From the NCBI GenBank assembly GCA_013399855.1, contig VXAY01001101.1, positions 62,001 through 126,000 of the forward strand: 64,000 nucleotides of DNA, given 5' to 3'. This DNA is from Oxyruncus cristatus. Lineage: Eukaryota; Chordata; Aves; Passeriformes; Cotingidae. Position 1 is the first letter of the stretch. Each line of letters opens with the position of its first letter. The notes below the pieces were generated by a model. The model ran no database searches. It worked only from the letters and a program-made list of their open reading frames with translations, and was not told where the DNA came from. The position numbers and the translations under genes are program-made. Shown here in pieces: positions 34,890 through 47,387 of the stretch.

Positions 34890-35195
34890 TTTATTAACCT
34901 GATGATGAAGGTCTTGAACTCAGTAGAGGTACTGCTCTTATGGCACATCATAACTTTCCATATTTTCCATTTCTAACATTTCTGCATTCCAGAAATGGTC
35001 ATTTTCTTTCTCCATTTCAGAGGAACTAAGAATTTCATCACTCTCCCTAATCCCTCTTTCCTGGTGTTCATCTTTCCTTCTCTTCCCACCATCCCCAATA
35101 TCTACACGCGTGGCAGTTGACCCCACTTCTACGAGACCAAATAAGCCAAGGTTTTCCATATGGGGAGGTGTGAAGTTCTGTGCACCTGTATGCAA
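34890..35195 (-). other. Acidic minus-strand ORF followed by AATAAA (possible terminal exon)
   Basis: The frame starts after an in-frame TAG near 35196-35198 and ends at TAA (34938-34940). The C-terminal half is very acidic and methionine-rich, with segments E-S-D-E-I-L-S-S-S-E-M-E-K-E-N-D and E-M-L-E-M-E-N-M-E-S-Y-D-V-P. A CGCG is preserved mid-frame. A canonical AATAAA lies on the minus strand at 34895-34890, about 40 bases past the stop. The only acceptor (ttgcatacag, exon from 35184) has a weak pyrimidine tract. If real it would be a short alternative 3' end of the minus-strand gene or a separate gene. Purine-rich DNA alone can produce such a Glu/Lys/Met-rich frame. Confidence 0.27.
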
Positions 35196-36175
35196 CTAAT
35201 ATTTTTCTTTACTAAATATTTGAAAAATTACAGCCTGGTATTGTTAAATACCCAGTCTTTAAATAGTATTGAATCATGCAATCGAGAGTTGCATAATAAA
35301 CCCTCCAAAGTATGTACTCAGTACCTGAATGGTTATTGAGTTACAGAATGTCATGGTTACAGACGTTGTCATCTCTTAGTTGAATCAGTAAGTGTGATGC
35401 TTTGTGTGTGCCAAGTAGCTGGATGACAGAATATAAATATTGTATAATAAAATATTACTCTCTAAAGAGCCCAGACAGACATAGTGTAGAAATGGAACTC
35501 TTAAGGAAGCATAAAGGTTCACTAGCTGAGTGCTTGCCTCTATTTGCTATTTCAAATAAATAACATTAAAATATAAGCCCTGAATCCGTATAAAAATAGC
35601 CTTGAAATGGTGAAAGGAGTTTGCAATATTAATGGATTAGAAATAATTCATCACTCTAGCACATTCCTGAGTGCTATGTCAATTTATTTAAACTGTTTTG
35701 CTGCCTGAGGTTCTCTAAATCATCGTAACTATTGTAGCTTATTTTGATGAGAGCTTTGATTAACATTAAATAAGAGCAAGGGATTTCAAGGTGTTTACTA
35801 GATTATTCATAGTTAAACATAACTATAAATATAAAAAGTGAAAGAGTGAAAGTGAGAGGAATAGAGTAAAATGCTCTAGAGAGAATCTTTAGAAGTATGG
35901 AGACAAATACATTTGAAGGCCTAGACCCTTGTGGTATTGAAGCCACAAGAATCCTTTTGAGGAAATGACCAGAAAGTTAGTTCTAAGCATAGTTTGCTGA
36001 GTTGGTAAAAACTCAATTGCCATGTGCTGAGAGTACCTTTATAGACCTGAATCTAAAGTCTGCATGTCTGCTCAGCAAAGCAGATGAGAGCACAAAGATC
36101 ATGGAAAAAGTACAAAAAGTTGGTATGAGTCCAAAGGAAAGAATAAAATTGTCTGCAAAGTTTTACCTAAGTTTG
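35196..36175. other. Non-coding
   Basis: AT-rich. A plus-strand frame at 36002-36170 is open and polar but lacks a convincing splice pair. No repeats other than short A/T runs. Confidence 0.5.
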
Positions 36176-36252
36176 ATGGGGTTTTGTTTGTTTGTTTGTT
36201 TGTTTTTTTGTTTGTTTGTTTGTGGGGTTTTTTTGTTTTTTTTTTTTTTAAT
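36176..36252 (+). repeat. (TTTG)n microsatellite with poly-T
   Basis: Repeated TTTG units, a T run, more TTTG units, then a poly-T. Simple slippage repeat that generates a spurious Phe/Val/Cys-rich frame. Confidence 0.95.
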
Positions 36253-37232
36253 TACCTCTTTGGTATAAATTGCCCTTTCAATTTAGTTAATTCAAAGAAC
36301 TATACCAGTGCCACACACTCACATACTTTGCTGGGATCAGCCATAGTTTGCAGAGGAAAGATGTGGCACAAATAGTAGTTCTTTTAACTGATTCTCAACA
36401 ATGGAAGCAGAAGACACTTGTAAATACTTAAGCTAAAACACATTATCAGGATTGTGCTGCCTTTGAAAAGGCCTTGTGGCAGGAGCAGTTTCAAGAAACT
36501 TCGTTAATATTTACTAAAGATTTTAACTCAGGGACAATAAGGGAAGATGCTTAGATGCTGTGGGTGTATCATATTTAGTTGTCAGTTAATGAGATTCTGG
36601 CTGAGGTTGATAACTGATGAATCTTTACTGTAATTAATAGTAAACATGCAAGGAAGGCATTTCTGAGAGTGAAGAGTGACAGGTGTATGTGACTTTCAAG
36701 CAGTTCATTCAAACATAACATTTGAATCTTTATGCTGATGTAAAAACTGTTTGGCTCAGAATATATAACGGATCAGGGATTCAGAGCTGTTGTGTTTCCA
36801 AGGCAGGTCACTGCTAGCCTTTGAAGAGGCCTTCCAAAGTGCAGTCTCCTCACCCTCCCATTTCTGCCTTTTTTAATTTCATTATCTGGAATTTCAGCCT
36901 TTAGGAGTTTCAGTCTTTTCTGAAGCCCTGAATTCTCAGCACGCCTTCTCTCAGCATGCTGCTGGATGAACTGTCAGAGGTTTGCTGTCCCACTGGTTAT
37001 GTTTCCCTCAGCAATGGCTGGACTGTTGGCAACACCTCTTCACATGCACCTCTTTGTTCTCTTCTTATCATCATTGCAGAAATAAGTTAATAATCTTGTC
37101 CATGAATATCTTGAAGGAGGAAAACTTTTGAGATGTCCTAAAAAGCAAAGGGAATTCAACGGAAATTAAAGAAATGCCAAAATAACAAGGAGCAGCTTGA
37201 TCCAGGGTGTCTGATCACATAGAAGTGCTTAC
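36253..37232. other. Non-coding, probably intronic
   Basis: No supported gene or repeat. Confidence 0.5.
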
Positions 37233-37281
37233 TGGGATATCTCAGCCAGCTTTCTGCTCTCTCTGGTTCATCTGTCCATCC
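37233..37281 (-). CDS. Candidate exon (49 bases)
   Basis: On the minus strand a reasonable acceptor (agcctatttcacctatcag) leads into 49 bases ending in donor CCCA|GTAAGC. Only one of the three frames is open. It starts in phase 0 and reads G-W-T-D-E-P-E-R-A-E-S-W-L-R-Y-P plus one base. The exon at 43470-43602 ends in phase 0, so the two would join directly, adding an acidic, tryptophan-containing segment after its membrane helix. Both splice sites are good and the peptide is not low-complexity, but it is short. The flanking frame is open on both sides, so exon edges rest on the splice motifs alone. Family not recognised. Confidence 0.38.
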
Positions 37282-37904
37282 CTGATAGGTGAAATAGGCT
37301 GTTGGTATTCCCAGGCAGGCTGCAGACAAGCTCCACCATGCCTGAGTGTATGGGATCATATGGCATATTTTGTGTTTTAGAGCATAGGGTTATTATGGTA
37401 TCCCAACATCTAATACTTATGTCTTTCACTTCTACACCTCTCTAATGAGAATGATAATGTGTTCTCAGTTCCTTACCAAATCTGCAATATGAAGTTTATT
37501 TTTTTTGGTACTGAATCTCCCTTTTTTCCAGCATTTGCTTTCAATTCTTGAGAGTCTCCTTTTATTTTGCAGTTTGGTATAGCCAGTCTTCTGCATAAGC
37601 CAAGTCTCCATGACCCCAATTACATCATACTTCTTTTTAACCACTCATGTTGTGTCTAAAAAAAACCCTGCTAATTTGTTCCTTCTGCTGCTTCTATTTT
37701 TGTAGAAAGAATTGACTTGCACAGGACTCGTGTTTTCTCCTCTGCTCTCCTCACCATTTCTCCAACTCACTTGCTTCCTACTGCCTGGGAGAGAGATTCT
37801 GCTTTTCAGTTACTGTTTTAATTTTATCCTGGATCACTGTTGCCCAAGATTTAACTCTTGCCAGTCTATACAGTTTTTCATAAGAAATAAACCCCCAGTA
37901 TTTC
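37282..37904. other. Non-coding, probably intronic
   Basis: T-rich sequence, no gene or repeat recognised. Confidence 0.5.
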
Positions 37905-37990
37905 CCCTATGTTTTTTTTGTTTTATTTGTTTGTTTTGATTTTTGTTTGCTTTTGTGGTTTGGGTTTTTTAAGACAAAAGGAAAAAAAAA
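37905..37990 (+). repeat. T/G-rich low-complexity tract
   Basis: Imperfect TTTG/TTTTG words followed by a short poly-A. Similar in type to the tract at 36.2 kb. Confidence 0.8.
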
Positions 37991-38423
37991 TCACTTTCTG
38001 AAATGTTTGAGTATAGAGTTCAGTTAATGTATATATATAACTTAACCATGCACGTGTACTTAGGGTTTCTTCCATTATTGTTGCTTATTTTTTTCTTCAT
38101 TTTCCCTCCGTGATAATTTATTTGCCTTTTGTTTTCACATTATTTGAAATAGATGGTGCTCAGGTTTTCTTGAAATGAAATGAGCTGTAACCTAGAAAAT
38201 TCTTTAAACACTTCTGCCAAGAAATTGAAAACCACTTAAGTGACTTAGAAAAGAAAGAGCTGTTTCACAACCCAGCACTGTGTGCCATGTTCCCAAAGGG
38301 AAGCTGGCATTCCCCTCTTGCCAGTGCACTGCTGTGCAAGGACACCAGTGGAGCTCTGACAAGTCATAGAGCTGCATGTTATTGTTTTTCATGTCCTAAA
38401 TCATGTAAACAGTTCTGAACATT

Positions 38424-38469
38424 CCCCCCCCCCCCCAGTTATAGANNNCCATCCCCCCCCCCCCCCCCA
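38424..38469. other. Poly-C tracts flanking a 3-N gap
   Basis: A run of about 14 C followed by agttataga, then NNN (38446-38448), then ccat, another run of about 18 C and aattataaag. The text after each C run is nearly the same, so the two sides probably represent one locus read twice across a poorly resolved homopolymer. Confidence 0.85.
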
Positions 38470-41211
38470 ATTATAAAGCAGGATGTGAAATTTAAAACTG
38501 TCTGGATTTTCTCTGGGAAATACCATCATTCAAATGTGAGCGTTATCCCTACGCCATCATCTCCATTCGTATCTTGGGAGAAAGTACAACTGGGACAGGG
38601 ATTGCTGAAACACTTTGTGAAACATGCTTTTCTTGCCTTTGAATTCCAGTCACACAGAGATTTTCCCAAAGCTGCCAAGTCCTCTCTGTACAATCTATGC
38701 ATTGCACGAAGGAATAGTTTGAGGATCATTAAAAACTTTGTAACTGATACAAACAAGTTACAACTGGAGAGGAACTGGAGTCACACCCAAATGTAATATA
38801 TGTGAAGAGTAACCAATAAAGCCTTGATCTCCTGACTTAACAGCATAAAGTTTTCTGTGCTGCTTCTGTCCTTTCTTCGTCCTCATTTCAGGATGTTCTT
38901 CTGATAAAGTCACCATCAAGTGTCACAGGGAAGAGCTGGATTCCCCAGCAGCTTCAAAACCCTCAACTGCTGGTCCTCAAAGCTTATCTCAGCACTTAAG
39001 CACATTGCTTTTGACAAGGAAACCCAGGACTGTTTCTCCAAGGGCAGACAATGCTGTGGCTGGCTTTGTGTTTAAAAGGTGGATGGCTGAAAAAACTACT
39101 TGTTAATTGAACAGTAATCAATTTTCAGATGAATAGAACAACTCTTGCCTAAACTGGGCATTTGAGGTCAATTAAAATAGTTTGTTAGATGGTACAGTGC
39201 TTTGAATAGAGTAACATATGCTCTTAGATATCTGGAAGATATTGGAAATATTAAGGGGCTAGAGAGTTTTCTAGGTCTTGTCACATGGCAGAGGGACTAC
39301 AAGACATGCAGTGAGTTGAATTATTCAGCCCTCTCACATGTGAGTTCCTTCTGGGCTGGCAGGTAAGGAACTCTGGAGAATCTGAGAGCTGCAGAGCCAC
39401 CTCTCTGTTGTACCAACTGTGCTCAGTTGGACCCTGCCCTGCTTGGCCAGCCAAGCACTCCTGAACCTCCTGGGTAAAGAGACGTGCAAGACCAAGAGAC
39501 AGCAAACAGGATTAGTGCAGGAAGGAGCATTTGAAACTAGAGCAGTGTCAGACTTTCACAAATACACATGGGCAATATACGAGCTTTATTTCTTGGCATT
39601 TGCTGGAATACAATCCCAAACCTGTACTTAACCCTGTACTATTTGAGGAGATTAGTGTGACCGAGAGAGAGAGAGCCTGTGAGAATACCAATGGGTTTCT
39701 TTTTTTTGCCCTGTAGTCTATGACTTCTAGGGCAAGGGGTTTGCTTGCATTTAAATTGGTACTGGGAATCTTCTGGGCAAGGAAAAAGAAGTATTAAAAT
39801 TAATCAAACAAAATAGAGAAAATATTGTCTTAGACTACAAGATCTGTAAAAAGGGTAAAAAAGGGGCTGAAGTGAAGAAATCCTGGCTGAATCCTGGAGG
39901 AGACTACTGTTGTGTGCTAAATTACATTCTTCAGGCATTTCAGGCTACCTTTCAGGGTCCTGCAGCATCTTTGAATGGGTGCCATGGTGAGTAGCATGGC
40001 TTCAGAGGGCTGCAGACTGGGCAAGGTGTTGAGCAAACGAAAGAGTGAGTACCTGGAAATTCCTTTAGCAGAGGTATGTTTCCACTGTGGTGTTATTTGT
40101 GCGGAATTTTTCTGGCAGAGGGATGGACTCTGTGGGACACAGTGCATTGATACATGGAATATCTTGCTTGACAGTAACCTAAGAAAATGGCTTTTTTTTT
40201 TTTTTTTTTTTTGCAAACATTCCTTTTCATTGGGCTCTACAGAGAAAGCAACTGTGCATTGTGGCTGTCATTTGTCTTCCCACTGCCAGAGTTCTTCCAC
40301 TCTAGCAGACAGTAAATGCCCCCTAAACATATTCCAGGGACCCTTCTGTGTCTCCTGACCCTCTGTGCTGCTCATAGTCACCCATCACAGGAGTTAGGTC
40401 TAGTCCAGAAGTATGTGCTTTTTCCACTGGGAACATGTACAGAGTGGTGGGAGATGTGTGGGAAATGGCAGAGGTCTTTGGCTGTCTTGGAGCACGTAGC
40501 TGGGCTGGCTGGAGAACTAGAACAGAAGTGCAGAACAGGGACACTGAACTGAACCTGTTCCCACAACTTCCTCCTCTCTCAAGCTCTTTCCTCCGACATC
40601 CTTTACAGCAGCCGTAGTGTTAAGCAGTCTCCTTGCATTTGTGTCAAAACTCCGAACTCTTATTTGGTTATTTTTAATTGTGTAAAAAAACCCTTGTAGC
40701 ACTTGAAATGAAACAGTTGCAGGGAGGAAAAAAAATTAGAAAAAAGAAAATAAAAACAGAAGCAAAGGTGTTGCCAAAAAAGAGGTGTGCTTTTAAATTT
40801 CATTGCACTTTTACGTGGGGCAGATAATTTGAAAAGGTTCAGATAAGTAGATTTAGGGGGAAAACCCAATACATTTAAGGTATTGTTTTAAAATATTGAG
40901 TTCAGTAACATCTCAGATTTATTTTACAGCTTACATTTAGTGAATATAACAAATCAGACTGCACTTTAGAGACTTAAAGAATACTGCATTCTCAGAATAA
41001 CAACCAAAGCAGTTTCATAGCAGTTAGTGAGGTTGGATTCATGTCTTTGAGATTTGTGGAATATCTAATTTGAGGACAGACTGTATCAGGGATCAGAACA
41101 CCCAAAATAACTAAAAGACTGCTGCAAAGTCTGGCTTAGAAGAAACAAGATTGTTTAAATTAGGAGAGCACAGAAGTTTTGGCAGGAAGATGATGTAATG
41201 ACTCAGTGGAC
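38470..41211. other. Non-coding
   Basis: Moderate GC with frames open on both strands at 38485-38796 and 39917-40358, neither with convincing splice sites. Nothing is identified. Confidence 0.45.
40192..40212. repeat. Poly-T tract (21 T)
   Basis: An uninterrupted thymine run inside open frames on both strands. Those frames would need a poly-Phe or poly-Lys stretch here and are not credible as coding. Confidence 0.95.
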
Positions 41212-41781
41212 TTAGTTTGCAAAACAAAGAATCGGAATTGCTTGCTGTGCTTGAGGGGAAAAAAAAGACTGCGAAATACAGAGTGTGATTCTGAATAAAA
41301 TAAAAAATGCAAATAATGCAGAAGAATGGTCAGCACTAAACAGTGTCATGCCTTTACACAAAGGTCCAATGCTTGCATTAAGCCAAAACATTTTCTGAAA
41401 GCCCACAGACAATGACAAATAAGTACACTTACACATGCACTCATACATATTCCTCACAGTGCAGATTGAAGCAGAAGGTGACTGCAGAGCAAGGAGAACC
41501 AAAGGATAAGAAGATTTGCTGAGGAAATGGTTGCACCTTTTGTTTGAAACATTTGCTTGAGCATAAACAGTCTTTTCCTGCTTAGTTTGTAAGATATTCT
41601 CCTCACACAGACACCAAACAGGTCTCACTCTTTCCGCTTCAAACTCCTTTTTTTTTGTAATGGTCAGTAGTGTAAATGCTCCTGTATTAAACATGCACCT
41701 TGCTACATACTGAGTTGTGCTGAAGCTCACAGAGATGGGCTCAGACTTCTGACTCGTACAGGTACACATGAGCAGTGGCAC
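41212..41781 (-). other. Longest AT-region ORF (about 189 codons), coding status unclear
   Basis: The minus frame is open for about 570 bases, unusually long for this base composition, ending at TAA (41212). It begins without an ATG (first codon GTG in the open stretch) and has no recognisable domain. It contains a 9-A run giving Lys-Lys-Lys and a Cys/Met-rich stretch near its middle. Splice sites framing any part of it are not convincing. Composition is like the surrounding non-coding DNA. It could be a decayed retroposed gene or chance. Confidence 0.15.
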
Positions 41782-43369
41782 CGTTGTCTAAGTAATGGTC
41801 TTGTTTATCTGCAAAAGTTTCTGGTTCTTCAAAATGAAGGAAAATTAAAACTAACACTTGGGAAAAGACTGCAAGTTTGGTAAGCAAGTGAAAAAGGACT
41901 GTGTGTAAAGCTCTGCTTCTTTAGTTTAACACAATAAAAAGGGAGAGGTGAAATAGGATATATTTGTTCTTTAAACTGAGTTTAAGGGGATAAGAGTGAA
42001 TTAGAGAAATACCAAGAAGGACAAAGAAACTGAAGAAACTGTTTAAGGGAAAAAACCCCACCTGATACAGAACAAACTCTCTGTAAATTACTGATTAATA
42101 AATATATCACTCATACAGGAATTTATAGGAATCCATCGGTTCTGGATGAGTTCAGTAATAGTAACAGTGTGGTTAAATCAACAAGTCTGGTCACAGGATA
42201 GACTACATAAATTGTGTTAGCTCTAAATTAGGACCTTAGGACATTACCACCTTCTGTAGGTGGATTGGAAGGATCAGAATTGAAGCTCTGTTCAAATTCT
42301 GCATTCTTGTGCCTCCAGGTTTACTGATTAACCTGAAACATGAAGTCTTGGATAGGTCAGGCCCCAAGGCAGGTGAGTTGTGTTGGCATTGTCCCGAAAA
42401 AGTGCTTTAACTTCATTTAACATTTGTTCTTTCTCTTCCCTGAGCAACTGTTTTATAGATCTTTCAGTGAACTGCTGTGTAAAAGACTATTATTATGACT
42501 GTTGCTTTCTTTGAGGCTTTTTAAGCTGAAAGTTTTACTTTTTTTTGGTTTTGGTGTATAGGTAGAGCAGGAAAAATATTTGTATTCCTGATAGTTGCCT
42601 TGTTTAGGGCTGAGGTTCTTCTGAAGGATCAGTCTCATGCCGGAGGGAGGCAGAGTCTGCTTCAGTGTCTTTCCTTGCATTCAAAATGAGATTCTGACAT
42701 CCCAGAAAATATCCTTCCATGCACGCAGTTTCATGTGATTCATGAAAGCACCGCTAAGGATTCATTTTGTATTATTTTGGAGATATTTTTCATTGCTGGC
42801 AAAGAGGTGAACATTTATATATATGTAAAATAGAAACCCAATATGCCTGTTGAAAACTAATCATGAAAAATGTCAGAGGAAATTTTTTAAACTACAGCTT
42901 GTTTTTGCAATCAGGTAAAATAGCGTATATTTGGATCTGGATATTTTTCTCTGTGGAGGATGGAAACAAGAAACTGTTTCTTTCTAGATCTACCTTTTCA
43001 TTATGCAATTGTACAGGCTGTAATACAAAGAATATGAAGTGGTAATTCCTCATTGCTTGATAATAAGAATTAATATAGATTTAATTGTTAAATAATGTAT
43101 GAAAACACACAACAAAAATCCTTTGAATAATCTTTTATGACAGAGAAAGATTTTAACTTTTTTTCATGAATCTGGGCACATGCTATTGATTTATAACTCC
43201 TGAAGGAGAAACAATCAGCTCGACCAATGTTGCATCATTGTAAAGCTATTTAATGGAACTTACTTTTCAGCCCACACTATGACAGGTCTCATACTCCTAA
43301 GAAAAATCCTGTTATTATCTATTCATTATTATTATTCATTGAAGGCATAGGGTCAGGTCACAACTTTTT
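41782..43369. other. Non-coding, probably intronic
   Basis: AT-rich. A minus-strand pair of splice motifs at 43262-43294 was considered, but in the phase required after exon 43470-43602 it contains a stop. No gene is supported. Confidence 0.5.
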
Positions 43370-43398
43370 NNNNNNNNNNNNNNNNNNNNNNNNNNNNN
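43370..43398. other. Assembly gap (29 N) within poly-T
   Basis: A run of N with T on both sides, about 70 bases from the end of the exon at 43470-43602. It lies inside the putative intron. Confidence 0.95.
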
Positions 43399-43469
43399 TT
43401 TTTTCAAAGACCCTCTGACTGTTGCTTTCACTTCCAGAGATAAATAAGGAAATGATGGATGAAACTTAC

Positions 43470-43602
43470 TGCAGTTAAATTGTCCATAAAAAATTCTTCA
43501 GCTCGTCCATCAGGGTAAAGAAATTTCATGAATTCAATAAACCACCAGCAGTACAATATGTAGATGTACATGCAGGATGCAAAAATCCAGAGACCAACCA
43601 AG
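43470..43602 (-). CDS. Exon encoding a transmembrane helix, unrecognised protein
   Basis: This is the best exon in the window. On the minus strand a strong acceptor (tgtttctgtctttctaatcag) precedes 133 bases that end in a consensus donor (ACTGCA|GTAAGT). Only one phase stays useful, giving one base plus 44 codons. Residues 2-24 form a hydrophobic segment rich in aromatics (G-L-W-I-F-A-S-C-M-Y-I-Y-I-L-Y-C-W-W-F-I), long enough to span a membrane. It is followed by E-F-M-K-F-L-Y-P-D-G-R-A-E-E-F-F and an N-L-T sequon. The preceding exon 54285-54520 ends with AG, making a Ser codon across the junction. It ends in phase 0. It probably encodes a membrane protein; family and topology are unknown, and I could not match it to a named gene. 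Confidence 0.75.
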
Positions 43603-45609
43603 CTGATTAGAAAGACAGAAACACATTAAAATGCGTGACTGGTAAACTTTGGAGGAGGCTGTTTGATGTGGATAAGCTTCACCCTGTGCATCTCTGCTGG
43701 TAGCAGAAATAGCTGGAAACTTTATAAGGACAGCCTTGTAGATGGTGGAAGTGACTGGCATGGAAGGCAGGGGAGAGAAGCCAAATATTTCTCAGTTTGT
43801 TTCTACCAGGCCTTGGTGGTTTTCTGCTCTTCTATGAATAACGAACAAGGATTTTTCCAAACTATGTTAAGGACTTTGGGAAAGAAATACCTTTATTAAG
43901 CATGGGCTGTTTCTAGGCCATTTTCTGATACTTCTGACCATGATGAGCAAGTAATTCCTTATTTGTCTATCGGTTCCATTGATTTTATTAGAACTCTTTG
44001 CAGATACCTCAGTACAACAAATATTTAAGACTGTGTTTGAAATCAAACAGCTACTGAGTGCTGTGCAGAATGAGGTATTAATCTAATGGCAGACAGATAC
44101 TCAGTGCCACTTTGTAATGTTACCAACAACTCCAGCCTGTGGCAAGGAAAAGAAATTTTATCTGTTATTCTGAGCACAAAAATCAAGAAAGGTTTGGTCT
44201 TTCTTAGGGCTACTAGCTTGAGTGTATGACTTCAGTACATTTTGTCTGCTTCATTACTGATAATTTCCTTTACATTCACTATAACTTGTAACCATTCTTG
44301 AAAGTATTAAATGCTTTTTTTATATGTACAGCTTTTTTTCCCCCCCACTGTCAAGTAAAACATTTCTCCCTTCTGTCTCAATTCACTATTTTAGGAACTC
44401 TGAAGGAGAGAAGAAGCCAATGATAGAAACAAAGAGCATTTTATAAAGAGAAGAAAGCAGAGTTTTTCTGTGACATTTTTGGCTCAGGTGTTTGTCATGC
44501 TGTATCTCTCTGCCGCACTGATAATTGGTATTTTGTTTCTGTGCTGAAGTGGTGCTGAATCAGTGCTGCTTGTACAGGACTTTTTAGGCTTTCTGTAGAT
44601 TTAATACAATAATATATTGCTCCTTCAAGTTGCCCTCATTGATGTTACCACAGCAATGCATCTAGATCCTATCACAAACTAAGAACCTGTTCTGCAAACA
44701 CTTCTGTGTTTGTTCAAACATGCTGCTGACATGTACTGTAAGACCTACCTTTAAAGTACTGCTGATGGGTGGTAGAACTAGGATAAACTGTATACAACAA
44801 GAAACAGTTTATTCCTTGTTAAGGGAACGTCACCTCTTGGAAGAGTGTACCCATTGGTAAAACTTAGAGCATAATTGCAAACTGAACATGGAAATATTTA
44901 AATAAGCAAATTACACTCTATGAATTTGCTATGAATTTATACAATTTTCCATGCTGTTCATGTTGCCATGTGCCACCATTAGCCACAGGTACCTAATGTT
45001 TTAAAGGAAGCTGGACAGGGTTGGTTTTCACAGTCCTGTTTAGGATCAAACCCTTCACACTCTGGCTCTGAGCCTGGCACAGGGAGAAGGGACCCAATAG
45101 CTCCAGCAATCCCCTGCTGGAGTCTGAGCCGTCCGGCACAGGAGGGACAAAAGCCAACTCAAACTGTGCTCCTGAGATGGTTGTTCACAGAGCTTGCTCT
45201 CCCTGCTCCAGTCTGTTTTCTGTTGGGAGGACAAATGGAGTTCCTGTGTTAATTAGAGGCTGAATGACATAAGGACTTTCATGTACCTGCTCAGGTTCAA
45301 CAGCTACTCAACATTAGATAGATTGGTTTGGCATGGGATGAGGGAGACCAACTTTTGCCTTGGGAAGAGGTTGTCCCTCGGGAAGCCACAATCCCTCTTA
45401 GTCCAAAAGTATCTGTGAATGGGAATGAATGAGTGAATCAGAAGATTCCAGCTCTGCCATAGTCCAGCTTGTAAAGTAGAACATTTAATGATTAAAATAA
45501 TTTCTTTTGAAAATAGCTAGTTAAAAATTAGGCTTTAAAAAAGGTTTAAATTGTTGAGCTAGATAAAAACAAGGAAATATTTGGGTGCAGACTGAAAGAC
45601 AAGCCTTAC
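43603..45609. other. Non-coding, probably intronic
   Basis: Includes a moderately GC-rich patch at 45030-45240 with few CpGs. No gene or repeat family was recognised. Confidence 0.5.
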
Positions 45610-45647
45610 CATGGGACAATTGCTTGCTTTCAATTCTATTTTGCCAC
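45610..45647 (-). other. Weak splice-site pair (38 bases)
   Basis: The minus strand shows a good donor (CCATG|GTAAGG) and a good acceptor (cttccaagcctccacag). Two of three frames are open and neither ends with the two bases needed before exon 43470-43602. If it is an exon of the same gene, another exon is missing. It is recorded for checking only. Confidence 0.15.
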
Positions 45648-47360
45648 CTGTGGAGGCTTGGAAGGGAGCCCAGCATTTGTACAGTGCAGCTTATCTGGTA
45701 CTTGAAGCACAAAACACTGTTTGTTTTGTTGCTTTATGAACACATGATTTTGGCTTGAGTCCAAAGAGGCATCTTGAGATTTGTGTCTGATGATCAGTAG
45801 ACAAGGTATCACTCAGTGGCTGTATCATCTTATCTAGCTTTTAAAATGATGGCTCTACAGTGTAATGCAACAAACACTTGTACGTGTTTTTTCTTTTTGT
45901 TTTTTTTTTTTGTTTTTTTTTTCCCTGCCAAAACACAGATACATTTTAGTATGGAAATTCAGATTTCTGTTTTGTACTGATGTATTTTTTAGCATAAAAT
46001 AAAAACAAGGTAAAACCATTGAAAATTTTTACCAACAACCTGTTCATTAAAGAGATCCTTCCAAGGACTCTGTTTGATTCACAAGATCAATAATGGGAGA
46101 GTAAACAATTTTTCAAAAGTAAATGTAAAAAAGCCTTTTGGGAAGCGTAAAAAAAAAAAGACTAATATTTTAAAGAAAATAAGTAGGAAGGAGGGAAGAG
46201 GATTGGAAGGTAAGGAAAAGAGAAGCACAAGAACAAAATCATCTTTGTTCCAGTGCTGCTGGCAATCTCCCTTTTCAGCACTCTGCACTGATAACTTCCA
46301 CTATCAAATTTTTGCATGAAAAAATAGAGAACAATGAATTCCCACACAGTGCTCAACAGCAAAGAACATGACATAGCTGCTTTGTGAACTTCAAACAACT
46401 GATGCTATTGGAGCAGGCAGTTCAGAGAGCTCCTTTATGGCTTGACTGATGCAAGATCTTTTGATTTGTACAAATATGGGGAGAATTTTGTGCGTATGGA
46501 GCTTCAGACATGAGAGCTGCTGATGAAATGTTAGCAATCAGTCTTTTTCTCTTTGAAAATGTGATCCTGAGGAACTTTACACATGGAAAAATAGGAAGAT
46601 TATGAATATCATCCTAGAAATCAACATGTCAAAAGGAGGGAAGGGATGTAGCAGAGCAAGCGTAGATGTAGTGAACAGACCCTGTTAACAGGAACTGGAT
46701 GCTGTGTAGGAGAAGAAAACAGAAGATTTTGGTGAGGAGGAAAGATAGGAGTATTTGCTCAGAGAAGCTTCTGCGGTTCAGAAAGATCTAGTGTGGGAAA
46801 ACAGTCCTTTCTCACGAATGGTTCTGTGTAAGTTCTCTCTGGCTGTCCGTCTGCAGAGAAGTAACTCCCCTACTTCCAGGAGAGGTAATATTCTCACAGA
46901 CATGCCTGGGAGCCCCTGTTGGGAGTCAGGCAGGCCACAAAACACAGGGGAGAAAAGAGCCCTGAAAAGCTGTGTGCATGAGAAAGGTGTTGCTATGAAA
47001 GCACCAAAACGGGTTTCCTTCTTTTCTTTTTTCACTGGCTGCATGAGCATTCAGTGATGTGTTGAAGTTCATAAGGGTCTCTGGCTTTGAAAACAAACCT
47101 TTCCTTAAAACTTCAGCCTGGTGCCTGGGGTTATCTGTGTGCATATCAGCTCTTACATGCTGGCACTGTGAGAAGTTGGGCAGAGCAGTTGGATACAACG
47201 CCCACGAGCACCCTCGTGTCTTCCTGGCTGTAGAGTTTAGAGGATCATAAAGGCCTTATGATCTTGTCATGTCTGTTCCACTCAGATCTGCATCTAAGTG
47301 TATGCAGAAGGGGTAAAAGAAAGGTGTTTTATTACTCTTCCTGATTGGAACCTCTAATAT

Positions 47361-47387
47361 TCTCTTTCTCTCTCTCTCTCTTTTTTT
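47361..47387. repeat. (CT)n microsatellite with poly-T
   Basis: About ten CT units followed by a T run. A simple repeat. Confidence 0.95.

Noticed and set aside
36002..36268. Plus-strand ORF rich in Lys/Ser followed by Phe/Val/Cys
   Set aside because: The end is the TTTG microsatellite and the front lacks a usable donor.
39917..40358. ORFs of 99 and 127 codons on opposite strands
   Set aside because: Both pass through a 21-T homopolymer, which would encode poly-Lys or poly-Phe.
43262..43294. 33-base minus-strand segment with acceptor and GTAAGT
   Set aside because: In the phase demanded after exon 43470-43602 it contains a stop; other frames have no partner.
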